Counted from the first letter of the stretch, positions 34,774 to 43,635 are shown. The stretch: DNA of 64,000 nt from JAKLQR01 sp963753165 (GCA_963753165.1 CAVWBP010000024.1:1-64000); one strand, 5' to 3'. Numbers and translations: made by a program. The notes: generated by a model from the letters alone, not told the origin.

Positions 34774-34808
34774 CTATCCCGGAAATAAAAAGAAAGGGGG
34801 TGAGGTGA

Positions 34809-35042
34809 ATGAATCATCTCGATATGGAGGCTATCAGTGATATCGTGGCAAAATACGGGTATGTGGAATGGGCGCTTGTTGGTTTTACTCCGGCAAGGGA
34901 TTATACGATATTTTCGTATTTTACCGATCCTTCAGCGCTCCCGGCTTTCAGGGCTGTACTTCTCTCCATGCTGAGGATGGTCGAAAGTTCCCTTGAACGC
35001 GGCATAAATGAGTCATACGCAAAAAGTGCGGGGACATGCTGA
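34809..35042 (+). CDS. Hypothetical protein, 77 aa
   Basis: Soluble, with an N-terminal DMEAISDIVAKYGYVEWALV and a C-terminal helix LPAFRAVLLSMLRMVESSLE. RBS GAGGTG 4 nt before ATG. Not recognised. It has its own structured leader and a sigma-54-like site upstream, which makes real expression likely. Convergent with the porin gene. Confidence 0.65.
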   Translation: MNHLDMEAISDIVAKYGYVEWALVGFTPARDYTIFSYFTDPSALPAFRAVLLSMLRMVESSLERGINESYAKSAGTC

Positions 35043-35103
35043 TACGAACATTTGCTCTGTATATCTCTTGTGTCATGATTTGTGAATGTTTCACTGTACG
35101 AGA

Positions 35104-35138
35104 GTATAAAGAAACGCCCTCCCGGGGCGGGGAGGGCG
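35104..35138 (-). terminator. Terminator of the second porin gene
   Basis: Minus strand CGCCCTCCC-ccgccc-like loop-GGGAGGGCG (stem 35115-35123 with 35130-35138) followed by TTTCTTTATA. Confidence 0.8.
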
Positions 35139-35172
35139 GTGGAGGGTCTTGCAGTGCTTTGCTATCCGGCAA

Positions 35173-36312
35173 TTATAAAGCAACCTGCAAGGTCAGCTGT
35201 ATCCTTTTGTCGTCTTTGAGTCCTGGATTTTCATAATCAACGGTATCGTAATCAAGCACGATCATGTTCTTATGCGGCTTGTCGAGATGATATGCGAGCC
35301 CAACGATATATCTGGTATTTTCGTCGTCATCTGCATCATCATTCGGGTCGAAGTAATCGTATCTGCCGATAACGCTGAATTTCTCATGGGGCTTTATTTC
35401 TGCGAATATCGAGTAGCCGTCTTTATTGTATTCATCCTTGCCGGACTGGTTGCCTTTCCCGTCATAATACTGGCCGGTAAGCACGACATATTCATGCTCG
35501 AAGCTGACCATTCCGAGGTTTACGTTCCAGTCCGGATCGGTGTCCTTGTTGCCCTTTCCGGTGATCCCGAAATAGGAGAACTGAAGGCCGGGCAGCATGT
35601 CAGGAAGGGGTCTGATCGTCAGTCTTCCCTCAAGGGCTTTATTGTCATTCTTTTCAGATGCGTGATACCCGCCGCCATTATACACTCCGAAGGCTAAGCT
35701 TCCATAGCGGCCGGGATATTTGCTGTTGACTTTCTTCTGATACTCTTCATTGATCTCACCGCCAAGCAGGGACACCACGGTGAGGCCGAAATCGGCGGAA
35801 TTGAATGCCCCGTTCCTCTCGACGAACATGGTATCCTGGCAGCGGTACCAGTTGATATGCTCTTCAAAATCAAGCCATGGCATATGAACGACTCCCACTT
35901 CCATAAACGGCTGTGTGAAGAACGCGACGTCAGGGAATTTGAATTTTGCATATGCATACTTGATTCTCACGTCGACTGAGCCGTCGAGACTGCTGCCGTC
36001 ATCCTTCACCTGAGTTACATCCAGGGTCATATGCGCATCCATCCACGGCATAAGTTTCTTGGTAACCCTGAAATACCCTCTCTTGAGAGCGAATTTGTTA
36101 TGGCTTTCCCCGTCACCTGCGCTGCCACCTACGTCTTTGCCCTCTCCATCCATATACGAGAGGTACCATAAGAGATTGAATTTGAAGTCTTTCAATGCCT
36201 TGACAACACTTTCGATATCCTTCTGGGATACCTCTTCCTCCGCTGCCATTGCTGTTCCTGCCACTGAGAGCAGGAGACAGAGGCTCATAACGAAAGCCAA
36301 TACCTTCTTCAT
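35173..36312 (-). CDS. Outer-membrane porin, probably for phosphate compounds
   Basis: 379 aa from ATG 36312 (AAAGGAGGAAGAAGT before it). Signal peptide MKKVLAFVMSLCLLLSVAGT, cleavage after AMA. Beta-strand-rich body (FALKRGYFRVTKKLMPWMDA, GRYGSLAFGVYNGGGYHASE, LTGQYYDGKGNQ, KFSVIGRYDYFDPND). It ends ...RIQLTLQVAL rather than with an aromatic residue. Looks like the phosphate-selective porin/OprP-type superfamily. Divergent from a DUF47-Pit phosphate transport pair and preceded by a phoB remnant, so phosphate uptake is the likely role (inference). Confidence 0.8.
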   Translation of the reverse strand: MKKVLAFVMSLCLLLSVAGTAMAAEEEVSQKDIESVVKALKDFKFNLLWYLSYMDGEGKDVGGSAGDGESHNKFALKRGYFRVTKKLMPWMDAHMTLDVTQVKDDGSSLDGSVDVRIKYAYAKFKFPDVAFFTQPFMEVGVVHMPWLDFEEHINWYRCQDTMFVERNGAFNSADFGLTVVSLLGGEINEEYQKKVNSKYPGRYGSLAFGVYNGGGYHASEKNDNKALEGRLTIRPLPDMLPGLQFSYFGITGKGNKDTDPDWNVNLGMVSFEHEYVVLTGQYYDGKGNQSGKDEYNKDGYSIFAEIKPHEKFSVIGRYDYFDPNDDADDDENTRYIVGLAYHLDKPHKNMIVLDYDTVDYENPGLKDDKRIQLTLQVAL

Positions 36313-36338
36313 ACTTCTTCCTCCTTTTGTTTCGGATT

Positions 36339-36437
36339 TCATTTCGATAAAAACCCTTCTTTCTTCAGGTTATATGCAATAACTTCGGCAAGATCAGCCT
36401 CGTCTTCAAAGATCAGGATATGCTTCAAAGAGTCCAC
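36339..36437 (-). pseudogene. N-terminal remnant of a PhoB/OmpR-type response regulator
   Basis: 32 codons from GTG 36437: HILIFEDEADLAEVIAYNLK then KEGFLSK and stop. The pattern 'ILIxEDExDLAEVIxYNLxxEGF' is the first strand, acidic pair and helix 1 of PhoB-like receivers. The stop overlaps an ATG of the porin frame (ATGA). The rest of the receiver and the DNA-binding domain are missing. It now lies in the porin 5' region; it may still be translated as a leader. Confidence 0.65.
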
Positions 36438-36492
36438 TTTATACTTATAGTTTTATTAATTATCCCTATGCAATCAGATAAACTCCCGTTTG

Positions 36493-36521
36493 TTGACTTT
36501 ACCGGAAAATTTTTATATTCT
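36493..36521 (+). promoter_or_regulatory. Sigma-70 promoter for the DUF47-Pit operon
   Basis: TTGACT (36493-36498), 17-nt spacer, TATTCT (36516-36521). Start near 36528; RBS GAGGT then ATG 36545. I see no clear PHO box repeats upstream. Confidence 0.65.
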
Positions 36522-36544
36522 AATATAGCTCCACGAGGTAAGCA

Positions 36545-37162
36545 ATGAAACTTTTCCCGAAAGAGATTGATTTTTTCTCGATTTTTGAAAAGGCTGCGGC
36601 CAATGTCACCCATGCCGCTACGCTCTTCGTCGGAATCATGGAACACTTCACCAACCTTGAACTCTGGGCAAAGGAAGTGCATGAACTCGAGCAGGAAGGC
36701 GATGTATATACCCATGACATCATCAGGAAGCTGAATAAGTCCTTTGTTACTCCGATTGACAGGGAAGATATCCATGCGCTTGCTTCCAGATTAGACGATA
36801 TTCTTGACCTGCTCTGGAATGCAGCCGACAGGCTTACCGTGTTCAAACTCACAGAATCTACCAAATACGCGATTATTATGGCAAAAGACCTCCTTGAAAC
36901 CGTTGAACTGGTAGAAAAAGCGATAAAGAAACTGAAAGACAAGAACTATGCCCATATCCAGGAATACTGCATCGAGATCAACAAACTCGAAAATAAAATG
37001 GACAGGGGGTTCAGAGATGCCCTCGGTCATCTGTTTGATGTAGTCAAAGACCCTATCCTTATTATTAAATGGAAAGAAATATACGAGCATCTTGAGAACG
37101 CGTCTGACAGGTGTGAGGATGTAGCGAATATCCTGGAAGCCATTGTTCTGAAGCATGCTTGA
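36545..37162 (+). CDS. DUF47 (PhoU-like) phosphate transport regulator
   Basis: 205 aa, all-helical PhoU-like protein: FPKEIDFFSIFEKAAANVTH (~res 4-23), VTPIDREDIHALASRLDDIL (metal-site region, ~res 67-86), KIMDRGFRDALGHLF-type helix, and EIYEHLENASDRCEDVANIL (~res 177-196) with the conserved E/D..D pattern. Overlaps the Pit gene by 8 nt. DUF47 proteins regulate or assist Pit transporters. Confidence 0.92.
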   Translation: MKLFPKEIDFFSIFEKAAANVTHAATLFVGIMEHFTNLELWAKEVHELEQEGDVYTHDIIRKLNKSFVTPIDREDIHALASRLDDILDLLWNAADRLTVFKLTESTKYAIIMAKDLLETVELVEKAIKKLKDKNYAHIQEYCIEINKLENKMDRGFRDALGHLFDVVKDPILIIKWKEIYEHLENASDRCEDVANILEAIVLKHA

Positions 37163-38138
37163 TATCGTCCTCATCGTTGTTTTTCTCGCCATATTATTCG
37201 ACATAAGCAACGGTTACAACGATGCAGCAAATGCGATTGCAACGGTTGTTTCAACGCGGGTACTGAAGCCGTCACATGCAGTTTTGCTTGCGGGCACTCT
37301 GAATGTCCTCGGAGCGTTCATGACGACTGCGGTTGCAAAGACAATCGGAAAAGGGGTTGTCGACCCGAAGGCGATTACCGAGGGAGTTGTTGCCGCCGCC
37401 CTCCTGTCCGGATTCCTCTGGAATACTGCCATGACACGTATAGGCCTGCCCGTCAGCGCTTCTCATGCGCTCATCGGGGGCCTGATCGGTGCGTCGATAT
37501 CGCATGGAGGGGTAGCGATTCTCAATATCCATGGACTGACCACAATATTTTTATCACTCCTCTTATCCCCTGTGTTCGGAATCCTGTTCGGATATGCCTT
37601 CATGCGGTTGATTCTCACCTTGTTCGGAAATCTCTCTACGAGTACGGTGAATAAATATTTCGGGAAACTTCAGATCGTCTCGGCGAGCTTTATGGCATTC
37701 AGTCACGGATCGAACGATGCGCAGAAGGTAATGGGCATTATTACGCTTTCACTCGTGAGCGGCGGCTACCTTCATTCTGTTGAAGTCCCTTTCTGGGTTA
37801 TCCTCGCATGCGCTCTTGCCATGGGACTGGGTACGGCAGTCGGCGGCTGGAAGGTGATCAAGACCATGGGGGTGAATATGCTGAAACTCGAACCCGTGCA
37901 TGGCTTTGCAGCAGAAACATCAGCGACTGTGGTGATTCTCGGGGCAAGCCATTTTGGTCTGCCTGTCAGCACAACCCATGTTATTGCCACTGCAATTATG
38001 GGAGTAGGTTCAACGAAGAGATTAACTGCCGTGAGATGGGGGATCGGAAAGAAGATTATCAATGCATGGATATTCACCCTTCCGGCATGTGCTGTTGCCT
38101 CATGGCTCATGTATAAAATAGTCGCTGTTCTTGCGTAA
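37155..38138 (+). CDS. pit: Low-affinity inorganic phosphate transporter, Pit family
   Basis: 327 aa with about ten membrane helices. Two inverted Pit repeats are visible: DISNGYNDAANAIATVVSTR (~res 15-34) and FSHGSNDAQKVMGIITLSLV (~res 178-197); also GLPVSASHALIGGLIGASIS and FGLPVSTTHVIATAIMGVGS. Metal-phosphate/proton symport. Forms an operon with the DUF47 gene; a porin is divergent. Confidence 0.95.
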   Translation: MLDIVLIVVFLAILFDISNGYNDAANAIATVVSTRVLKPSHAVLLAGTLNVLGAFMTTAVAKTIGKGVVDPKAITEGVVAAALLSGFLWNTAMTRIGLPVSASHALIGGLIGASISHGGVAILNIHGLTTIFLSLLLSPVFGILFGYAFMRLILTLFGNLSTSTVNKYFGKLQIVSASFMAFSHGSNDAQKVMGIITLSLVSGGYLHSVEVPFWVILACALAMGLGTAVGGWKVIKTMGVNMLKLEPVHGFAAETSATVVILGASHFGLPVSTTHVIATAIMGVGSTKRLTAVRWGIGKKIINAWIFTLPACAVASWLMYKIVAVLA

Positions 38139-38142
38139 ACGG

Positions 38143-39228
38143 TCAAGACCGTGTTTGCAGCACTTCCCTGATAGCCGCATCGGATGCTCCCCTGAAAATT
38201 TCTACTTTGCCGATGCTTGTTGGCAGGACAAATTTCAGTTCTCCGGCAACCGCTTTTTTATCAAGCTGCATTGACAGGAAAATACTCTGTTCTTTTATGT
38301 CATTCGGTTTCTCAGCAGGCAACCCATAGGATTCAATCAGGTTTTTGATCCGCACTGCCTGATCCGCAGGAATGAGTCCCAGTTTCTCCGCGAGCCGGGC
38401 CTCAAGGTGCATGCCTATCGCAACCGCTTCGCCGTGGAGGAAGCGTGTGTATCCGGTAACCGTCTCTATGGCGTGGCCTATTGTATGGCCATAATTCAGG
38501 ATAGCCCGCAACCCGGCTTCACGCTCATCCTGGGCGACGACCCCGGCTTTTATCTCGCATGAACGTTTGATGATATGGATCAGGGCATCATTGTCAAGAT
38601 TCAGGATTCTGTCTTTATTGCGTTCGAGAAACGCAAAGAGTTCACTGTCATCAATAACCCCATACTTAATAACCTCTGCAAGTCCCGCACGTAATTGTCT
38701 CTCCGGCAGGGTTTTCAGGGTATCTCCATCAATCCATACCAGCTTAGGCTGCCAGAATGCGCCGATCATGTTTTTGCCGAGCTCATGGTCAACGCCTGTC
38801 TTGCCGCCAACCGAACTGTCCACCTGTGCAAGCAGTGTTGTCGGGATCTGGATATAGGGAATGCCCCTCATATAGGTTGACGCAGCAAATCCAGCGATAT
38901 CTCCGACAACCCCTCCCCCGAGCGCAACGACGGCTGATTGCCTGTCGAGCCGGTATCTGAGCAGTTCATTATATATCTGCTGGAGCGTTGCAAGGTTTTT
39001 ATGTTCTTCGCCATCGGGAATAGTGACCGTGAGGAGATCGAATCCCGCATTCCTGATTGAATCCGATACCCTCTCTCCATAGAGCGAAAAAACAGTGGGA
39101 TTGCTCACAATCGCAATTTTGGGGCTGAGATGAAAGGACCTGAGTTCTTCTCCTATGCCGTCGAGAATGGCGTTTCCCAGTACAATATCATAGCTTCGTT
39201 CAGCAAGCTGGACCCTTATTTTTTCCAT
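38143..39228 (-). CDS. aroB: 3-dehydroquinate synthase
   Basis: 361 aa, normal length. Second step of the shikimate pathway, NAD- and Zn-dependent. VTIPDGEEHKNLATLQQIY (~res 68-86), VALGGGVVGDIAGFAASTYM (~res 99-118), QIPTTLLAQVDSSVGGKTGV (~res 126-145), AGLAEVIKYGVI, and NYGHTIGHAIE (zinc ligands, ~res 246). Next to aroK on the same strand, gap ~27 nt; the trp genes further along use the pathway product. Confidence 0.97.
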   Translation of the reverse strand: MEKIRVQLAERSYDIVLGNAILDGIGEELRSFHLSPKIAIVSNPTVFSLYGERVSDSIRNAGFDLLTVTIPDGEEHKNLATLQQIYNELLRYRLDRQSAVVALGGGVVGDIAGFAASTYMRGIPYIQIPTTLLAQVDSSVGGKTGVDHELGKNMIGAFWQPKLVWIDGDTLKTLPERQLRAGLAEVIKYGVIDDSELFAFLERNKDRILNLDNDALIHIIKRSCEIKAGVVAQDEREAGLRAILNYGHTIGHAIETVTGYTRFLHGEAVAIGMHLEARLAEKLGLIPADQAVRIKNLIESYGLPAEKPNDIKEQSIFLSMQLDKKAVAGELKFVLPTSIGKVEIFRGASDAAIREVLQTRS

Positions 39229-39255
39229 ACTCTTCTGTCCCTTTTCTCCCCTGAT

Positions 39256-39768
39256 TCAGACTTCTGAATCCCGGATTTTATTGGTTATCTCCTCTGCGAT
39301 CTGGAGAGGGGTTTTGTCTTCCGTATCGACCACGATATCTGCGTTCTCATAATACGGTTTCCTGAAATTCAGGAGGTCCTTTATTGTCCCAAGAGGATCT
39401 TTTCCCTGAAGCAGCGGCCTTGCATCATTCCCCTCGGTCCTTTTCAGGATAGTCTCAGGTGATGCCATAAGACAGACGACTATGCCGTGAGCCTTTAACA
39501 TGTCCATGTTTTCCTGCTTCAGGACAGCCCCGCCTCCGGTCGCGATGATAGCGTTTCTGTCACGGGAAAAATTATTTATCATTTCAGTTTCTATCTCCCT
39601 GAACCGTTGTTCCCCGAATTTTTCAAAAATTTCAGCGATTGACATTTTCCGGGAAATTTCAATCTCGGTATCGACATCTCTCAGCTTCATGCCCAGACGG
39701 CGGGAAAGCTCTTTCCCGACCGCAGTCTTTCCGGTCCCCATGAACCCTGTCAGCACAATGTTCTTCAT
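39256..39768 (-). CDS. aroK: Shikimate kinase
   Basis: 170 aa. Walker A GFMGTGKTAVGKELSRRLG (~res 8-26), DVDTEIEISRKMSIAEIFEK (substrate Asp/Arg region, ~res 32-51), GEQRFREIETEMI, IIATGGGAVL (~res 74-83) and RPLLQGKDPL (lid Arg). Makes shikimate-3-phosphate from ATP. Co-directional with aroB, divergent from mnmA (shared ~55-nt promoter region). Confidence 0.96.
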   Translation of the reverse strand: MKNIVLTGFMGTGKTAVGKELSRRLGMKLRDVDTEIEISRKMSIAEIFEKFGEQRFREIETEMINNFSRDRNAIIATGGGAVLKQENMDMLKAHGIVVCLMASPETILKRTEGNDARPLLQGKDPLGTIKDLLNFRKPYYENADIVVDTEDKTPLQIAEEITNKIRDSEV

Positions 39769-39823
39769 CCCTCAGATATTGTAGTAGTTACCGGGTGCGA
39801 GGTCAATCTGGTATATTGTACAT

Positions 39824-41044
39824 ATGCAGAAGGTTGTTGTCGGGATGAGCGGGGGGGTTGACTCCTCGGTAACCGCATACCTCTTGAAAGAAATGGGGTA
39901 TGAGGTGGAGGCGATATCCATGGCTCTGTGGGAACCGGAGACGAAGACTGAACAGGGCGCATGTTGTTCACTCCGCTCTCTTGAGTCGGCGGCGCAGACC
40001 GCCGACAATATTGGTATCCCCCACCGCATACTCGATCTCAGAGATATTTTCCATGAAAAAGTGATCGAACCTTTTGTGAAAGCCTATCTGTCAGGCATGA
40101 CCCCGAACCCCTGCATCCTCTGCAACAGGTTTATCAAGTTCCCTCATCTTCTGAGCGAAGCTGCAAAACAGGGGGCTGAGTTCATTGCGACAGGCCACTA
40201 TGCAAGGGTTGAACCAATTCCCTGCCTTACGAACGATTCACGGGGAACTTCCAACACTGCCCGTTTGGGAAATAAAAGTAAGGAAGGGTTGGAGAGTTCT
40301 CCATGTTTTTGTCTCAGAAAGGGGGTCGATCCCAGGAAAGACCAGTCCTATGTCTTATATATTTTACGCCAAACAGAACTTTGCAGATTACTCCTCCCGC
40401 TCGGAGCATATGAAAAGGATGAAATCAGGAAAATAGCGAAAAAACAAAATCTTCCGGCTGCCGATCGGACAGAGAGCCAGGAGATCTGTTTCATTCAGGG
40501 GAGGGCGTATTCCTCGTTTATCGAAGAAAGAGCCCGGAAAACGGGAAAATCCGGCCCGATTGTTGCTTTGAAAAATAATGAGGTGATAGGAGTGCATAAG
40601 GGCATTCACGGATACACGGTCGGGCAAAGAAAAGGGCTCGGAATATCATCGCCCGATCCGCTTTATGTGGTGAAGATAGACGCTATGAAAAACACCGTTT
40701 ATGTAGGACCACAGGATGAAGTGAGAAAGAAGGAATTTTTCGTTGCAGACCTGAACTGGGTGAATCCCCTGGAACCTTTCTTCCACGAAGAAGGAGGGCA
40801 GGAAGGAGCTTTCAGGGCAACGGTGAAAGTGCGTTCTACCATGAAAGACGAACCGGCAACGCTCTATCCGGAAACAAATCCCCACTCACCTCCCTTTCCT
40901 GAAGGGGGAATGGAGGGATTTTCGAATCACAATGTCCGGGTTGTATTTGATGAACCGCAATGGGCTCCTGCTCCCGGGCAATCCGCGGTATTCTACGAAG
41001 GAAACAGGGTGATCGGCGGAGGCGTAATAATAGATTTTTGTTAA
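39824..41044 (+). CDS. mnmA: tRNA 2-thiouridylase MnmA, with two extra segments
   Basis: 406 aa versus a usual ~360. Adds sulphur at C2 of U34. PP-loop VVVGMSGGVDSSVTAYLLKE (~res 3-22), catalytic Cys in MTPNPCILCNRFIKF (~res 88-102), ATGHYARVEP, second catalytic Cys in TESQEICFIQGRAYS (~res 213-227), HKGIHGYTVGQRKGLGISSP. Two atypical inserts: ~res 130-160 (CLTNDSRGTSNTARLGNKSK...) within the ATP-binding domain, and ~res 349-366 (NPHSPPFPEGGMEGFS) in the C-terminal beta domain. The second is encoded by a CCCC/GGGG hairpin repeat kept in frame. All catalytic residues remain. Confidence 0.95.
   Translation: MQKVVVGMSGGVDSSVTAYLLKEMGYEVEAISMALWEPETKTEQGACCSLRSLESAAQTADNIGIPHRILDLRDIFHEKVIEPFVKAYLSGMTPNPCILCNRFIKFPHLLSEAAKQGAEFIATGHYARVEPIPCLTNDSRGTSNTARLGNKSKEGLESSPCFCLRKGVDPRKDQSYVLYILRQTELCRLLLPLGAYEKDEIRKIAKKQNLPAADRTESQEICFIQGRAYSSFIEERARKTGKSGPIVALKNNEVIGVHKGIHGYTVGQRKGLGISSPDPLYVVKIDAMKNTVYVGPQDEVRKKEFFVADLNWVNPLEPFFHEEGGQEGAFRATVKVRSTMKDEPATLYPETNPHSPPFPEGGMEGFSNHNVRVVFDEPQWAPAPGQSAVFYEGNRVIGGGVIIDFC
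40879..40920. repeat. CCCTTTCCTGAAGGG hairpin repeat inside mnmA
   Basis: CCCCACTCACCTCCCTTTCC then TGAAGGGGGAATGGAGGGAT: an imperfect hairpin coding for the residues SPPFPEGGMEG without breaking the frame. Same class as the copies in lpxB and waaA. Confidence 0.65.
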
Positions 41045-41073
41045 TTTTGTCAATATAATAAAAAAATGAAACA

Positions 41074-41940
41074 GTGGAAGGCATCGTGGTCATAAAGAAG
41101 GAAGACCTTACCTACGAGAAAATCTTTGCAGATATCAGACAGGTCTACCGGGAAAATTATGGAAGCAGCGATACTGAGCTTGTCGGGATGGTGTTCAATG
41201 ACATCCTCGACCTCTTCCTGGGAAAAAAGAAAGGGTTCCAGCGATGTGATACACAATACCATGATCTTTTCCACACCCTGCAGGTTGCCCCGCCTTTTAT
41301 CGGGATTCTTGATGGATGGAACAAGAGCGGGAAGACACCGCGGATCACAAAAGACTATTTTGATTTAGGCCTCATCTGCGTATTTCTGCACGACACCGGA
41401 TACATAAAAAGGGACGGCGATTTTCAGGGAACCGGCGGCAAGTATACCTTTGTGCATATACAGAGGAGCATTGATTTTGCGGAATATTATCTCCCCGGTA
41501 TCGGTTTTGACGCACAGAGGATTGAGAGCGTGAAGAATATCATCATGTGCACCGGGGTGAGAGTCGACTATTCCAAACTCCATTTCGGTGCTGAGGAAGA
41601 GCGCATTATCGGATACGCCCTCGGCACTTCAGACCTCATGGGGCAGATGTCTGCCATTGATTATCCGGAAAAACTATCGGCTCTCTTCGATGAATTCGAA
41701 GAAGCGTACCGCTATGAAGGGCAGGAGAAACTGGCGAGCAAAGGCGCAGTGATTTTCCGGAGCGCCGGTGATCTGATCAGAAGCACCCCCCATTTTTATG
41801 AGGTTGTGGTAAAAGACAAGCTTCAGAAGATGGGCTCTTTAGACGCCTGTCTTTCCTATCATTATAACGATAGCCATAACCCTTACCTCGAAGCCATCGA
41901 GGAAAATATGCAGAAGATCAAGCTCGCTGCGGCTGCTTAA
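41074..41940 (+). CDS. HD-domain phosphohydrolase-like protein
   Basis: 288 aa from GTG 41074 (GTG 41086 is an alternative). The metal-binding pattern fits an HD fold: YHDLFHTLQVAPPFIGILD (~res 62-80), then LICVFLHDTGYIKRDGD (HD pair, ~res 102-118), HIQRSIDFAEYYLPGIGFD and YALGTSDLMGQMSA (Asp, ~res 186-199). Could cleave nucleotides or a signalling molecule; substrate unknown. Its stop overlaps the convergent lipid kinase gene by 4 nt. Confidence 0.75.
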   Translation: MEGIVVIKKEDLTYEKIFADIRQVYRENYGSSDTELVGMVFNDILDLFLGKKKGFQRCDTQYHDLFHTLQVAPPFIGILDGWNKSGKTPRITKDYFDLGLICVFLHDTGYIKRDGDFQGTGGKYTFVHIQRSIDFAEYYLPGIGFDAQRIESVKNIIMCTGVRVDYSKLHFGAEEERIIGYALGTSDLMGQMSAIDYPEKLSALFDEFEEAYRYEGQEKLASKGAVIFRSAGDLIRSTPHFYEVVVKDKLQKMGSLDACLSYHYNDSHNPYLEAIEENMQKIKLAAAA

Positions 41941-42860
41941 TAAACGAGCCGGAGTATATCGGGAACGACCTCTATCGTTGCAGGGGTCATCCCCAGATAA
42001 TCACCGTCAATCTGGATATGCGCGGAACCTCTCACCTCAAGGGCGGTCGCTTTTGTATATCCGACATCATGAAACTGCAGATGCCGTCCCCTCAGTATTC
42101 CCAGAACGTATCGAAGGACATCACCCCGTCTCTTCCCCTGAAAGAAACAGACTGAGAGCGCAGGGTCGGCGAGTTCTGCGTCGGGGGTGGCGCTGAAATT
42201 CCCCCCGTATTTTGCGGCGTTCCCGATAATAACGGAAAAACAGGAATGTATCTTCCCATCGATAGTTACCTGAAGACCTGAAAGATTCAGCATGAACAGA
42301 GTTTTGAACCCGCTGAAGATATATGCACCCTTCCCGGAGAATTTTTTTAGTGTTTCATTGACTCCATGGACCACCGCTCCATCGAATCCGATGCCGGCCA
42401 TGAGACAGAAATACCGGCTCACCGGAGGTGAGCAGTGTGGAAGGGTTATTCTCCCGAGGGCAATGGTATGGGGATGTCTGCTGAGCGCAAAATCCACTGC
42501 ATGCTCTTCATGCTCGGGGACCCCAAGTTCTTTCGCAAGCACATTTGTTGTGCCGAGAGGGAGAATTGCCATTGGAATTGCAGATCCCGCAAGACCGTTC
42601 ATTACCTCATTGAATGTGCCGTCGCCTCCGGCAGCAAGAATCAGAGAGGGATTTTTCTTCAGCGCATCCCGCGCAAGCAGCTCAGCTTCACCTCTTTGCC
42701 TGGTAAGGAAGGATTCTACTTCATGGCCCCTGTCCCGAAGGTATCGACAGGCTCTTTCGAGTTTTTTTTCCGAAGCCTTTTTTGCTGCAGGATTACAGAT
42801 TATGACTATCAAGGATTTCCTCTGCCTGCTGTATGCCTTTCCATGGTCCGATATGGTCAA
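41937..42860 (-). CDS. Diacylglycerol kinase-like lipid kinase (YegS/BmrU type)
   Basis: 307 aa. VIICNPAAKKASEKKLERAC (~res 19-38), LILAAGGDGTFNEVMNGLAG (GGDGT nucleotide site, ~res 74-93), MAILPLGTTNVLAKELGVPE (~res 98-117), FCLMAGIGFDGAVVHGVN. Phosphorylates diacylglycerol, sphingoid or similar lipids. The ATG at 42860 gives a 68-nt overlap with bioW; a TTG at 42812 with AGGA upstream would start just before the conserved IVIICNPAAKK and is a reasonable alternative. Confidence 0.9.
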   Translation of the reverse strand: MTISDHGKAYSRQRKSLIVIICNPAAKKASEKKLERACRYLRDRGHEVESFLTRQRGEAELLARDALKKNPSLILAAGGDGTFNEVMNGLAGSAIPMAILPLGTTNVLAKELGVPEHEEHAVDFALSRHPHTIALGRITLPHCSPPVSRYFCLMAGIGFDGAVVHGVNETLKKFSGKGAYIFSGFKTLFMLNLSGLQVTIDGKIHSCFSVIIGNAAKYGGNFSATPDAELADPALSVCFFQGKRRGDVLRYVLGILRGRHLQFHDVGYTKATALEVRGSAHIQIDGDYLGMTPATIEVVPDILRLVY

Positions 42861-43635
42861 CCAGTACCGGTGTCCTTTCGAGATACTGAATTATCTCTTC
42901 AATATCACTACCCTCCCGTATGAAGAACACACGTCCGCCGGTTTCCCCCCCCTTTTGCTTGATGGCAGGTATTCTCACATAACCGAACAGGTTTGAGGCA
43001 ACATACCCGGTTGTATAATGAGGGTCATCAGAGATGCAGAGTTCTGCGGTCACACCGGAACAGGAAGCAACCTTGGAGGCAAGCGTAAGGGCTTCTTTCA
43101 CGGTATCAGTATTAATCCCAAGCCGGGCAAGCCTTGAGGAAAGAATTCTTAACGCAGGCTTTGCAATGCCAAGGCGCGACACCCTGACTCCTCTCCTGCG
43201 GTCATGTTCCAGCCGCATGCCCTTTTCTGCTGAAATAAGAGCGGCGCCGCGCATATTCCCTTTTTGCAGAACAGCAAAGGCGGTCTTCAATGCTTTTTCG
43301 GATATTCCCAGTGCCCGCAACATTTTCCCTGATATCTTTCTTGCTTCTGAGGGAGAGTCGGAAATGACGGTTGATAAAGGCAGGGTTGAGATTGTGCGTG
43401 GTTTTTGTTTAACTTCCTCCAGCGTCAGAATAATCGCATCCGGCTTCCCTTTTGGATGATGCAATGCCCTTTCAATATATCCCCTGAGAATTCGTTGCAT
43501 CTCTGATACAGTATAGAGCCCCTCAGCGCCGGAAATATGGATTTCTGAAGTTTTTTGCTTTTTCCCTCTGAATTCTGATTTCTGACTTCTGACTTTTTGT
43601 GATGCCCGCATGCGTATGTTCCAGAGCTTTTCCAT
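42793..43635 (-). CDS. bioW: 6-carboxyhexanoate-CoA ligase (pimeloyl-CoA synthetase)
   Basis: 280 aa. Makes pimeloyl-CoA from pimelate for biotin synthesis. Family motifs: NIRMRAS at the N-terminus, then ISGAEGLYTVSEMQRILRGY (~res 34-53), MRLEHDRRRGVRVSRLGIAK (~res 150-169), CSGVTAELCISDDPHYTTGY (~res 203-222). Between RMRAS and HISGAEG there is an extra ~17-residue polar segment (VRSQKSEFRGKKQKTSE) encoded by a heptamer tandem repeat at 43566-43593. No other bio genes in view; the strain would also need bioF/A/D/B. Confidence 0.88.
   Translation of the reverse strand: MEKLWNIRMRASQKVRSQKSEFRGKKQKTSEIHISGAEGLYTVSEMQRILRGYIERALHHPKGKPDAIILTLEEVKQKPRTISTLPLSTVISDSPSEARKISGKMLRALGISEKALKTAFAVLQKGNMRGAALISAEKGMRLEHDRRRGVRVSRLGIAKPALRILSSRLARLGINTDTVKEALTLASKVASCSGVTAELCISDDPHYTTGYVASNLFGYVRIPAIKQKGGETGGRVFFIREGSDIEEIIQYLERTPVLVDHIGPWKGIQQAEEILDSHNL
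43566..43593. repeat. Heptamer tandem repeat inside bioW
   Basis: Four 7-mers in a row: CTCTGAA, TTCTGAT, TTCTGAC, TTCTGAC (GTCAGAA type on the coding strand). Lies in frame within bioW and codes for part of its extra N-terminal segment. Confidence 0.8.

Larger units (their letters stand above)
34282..34808. other. Gene-free stretch before the 77-aa gene
   Basis: About 380 nt of AT-rich DNA with nothing recognisable, then a sigma-54-like site (34667-34682) and two stem-loops (34704-34773) leading to the gene at 34809. Confidence 0.5.
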
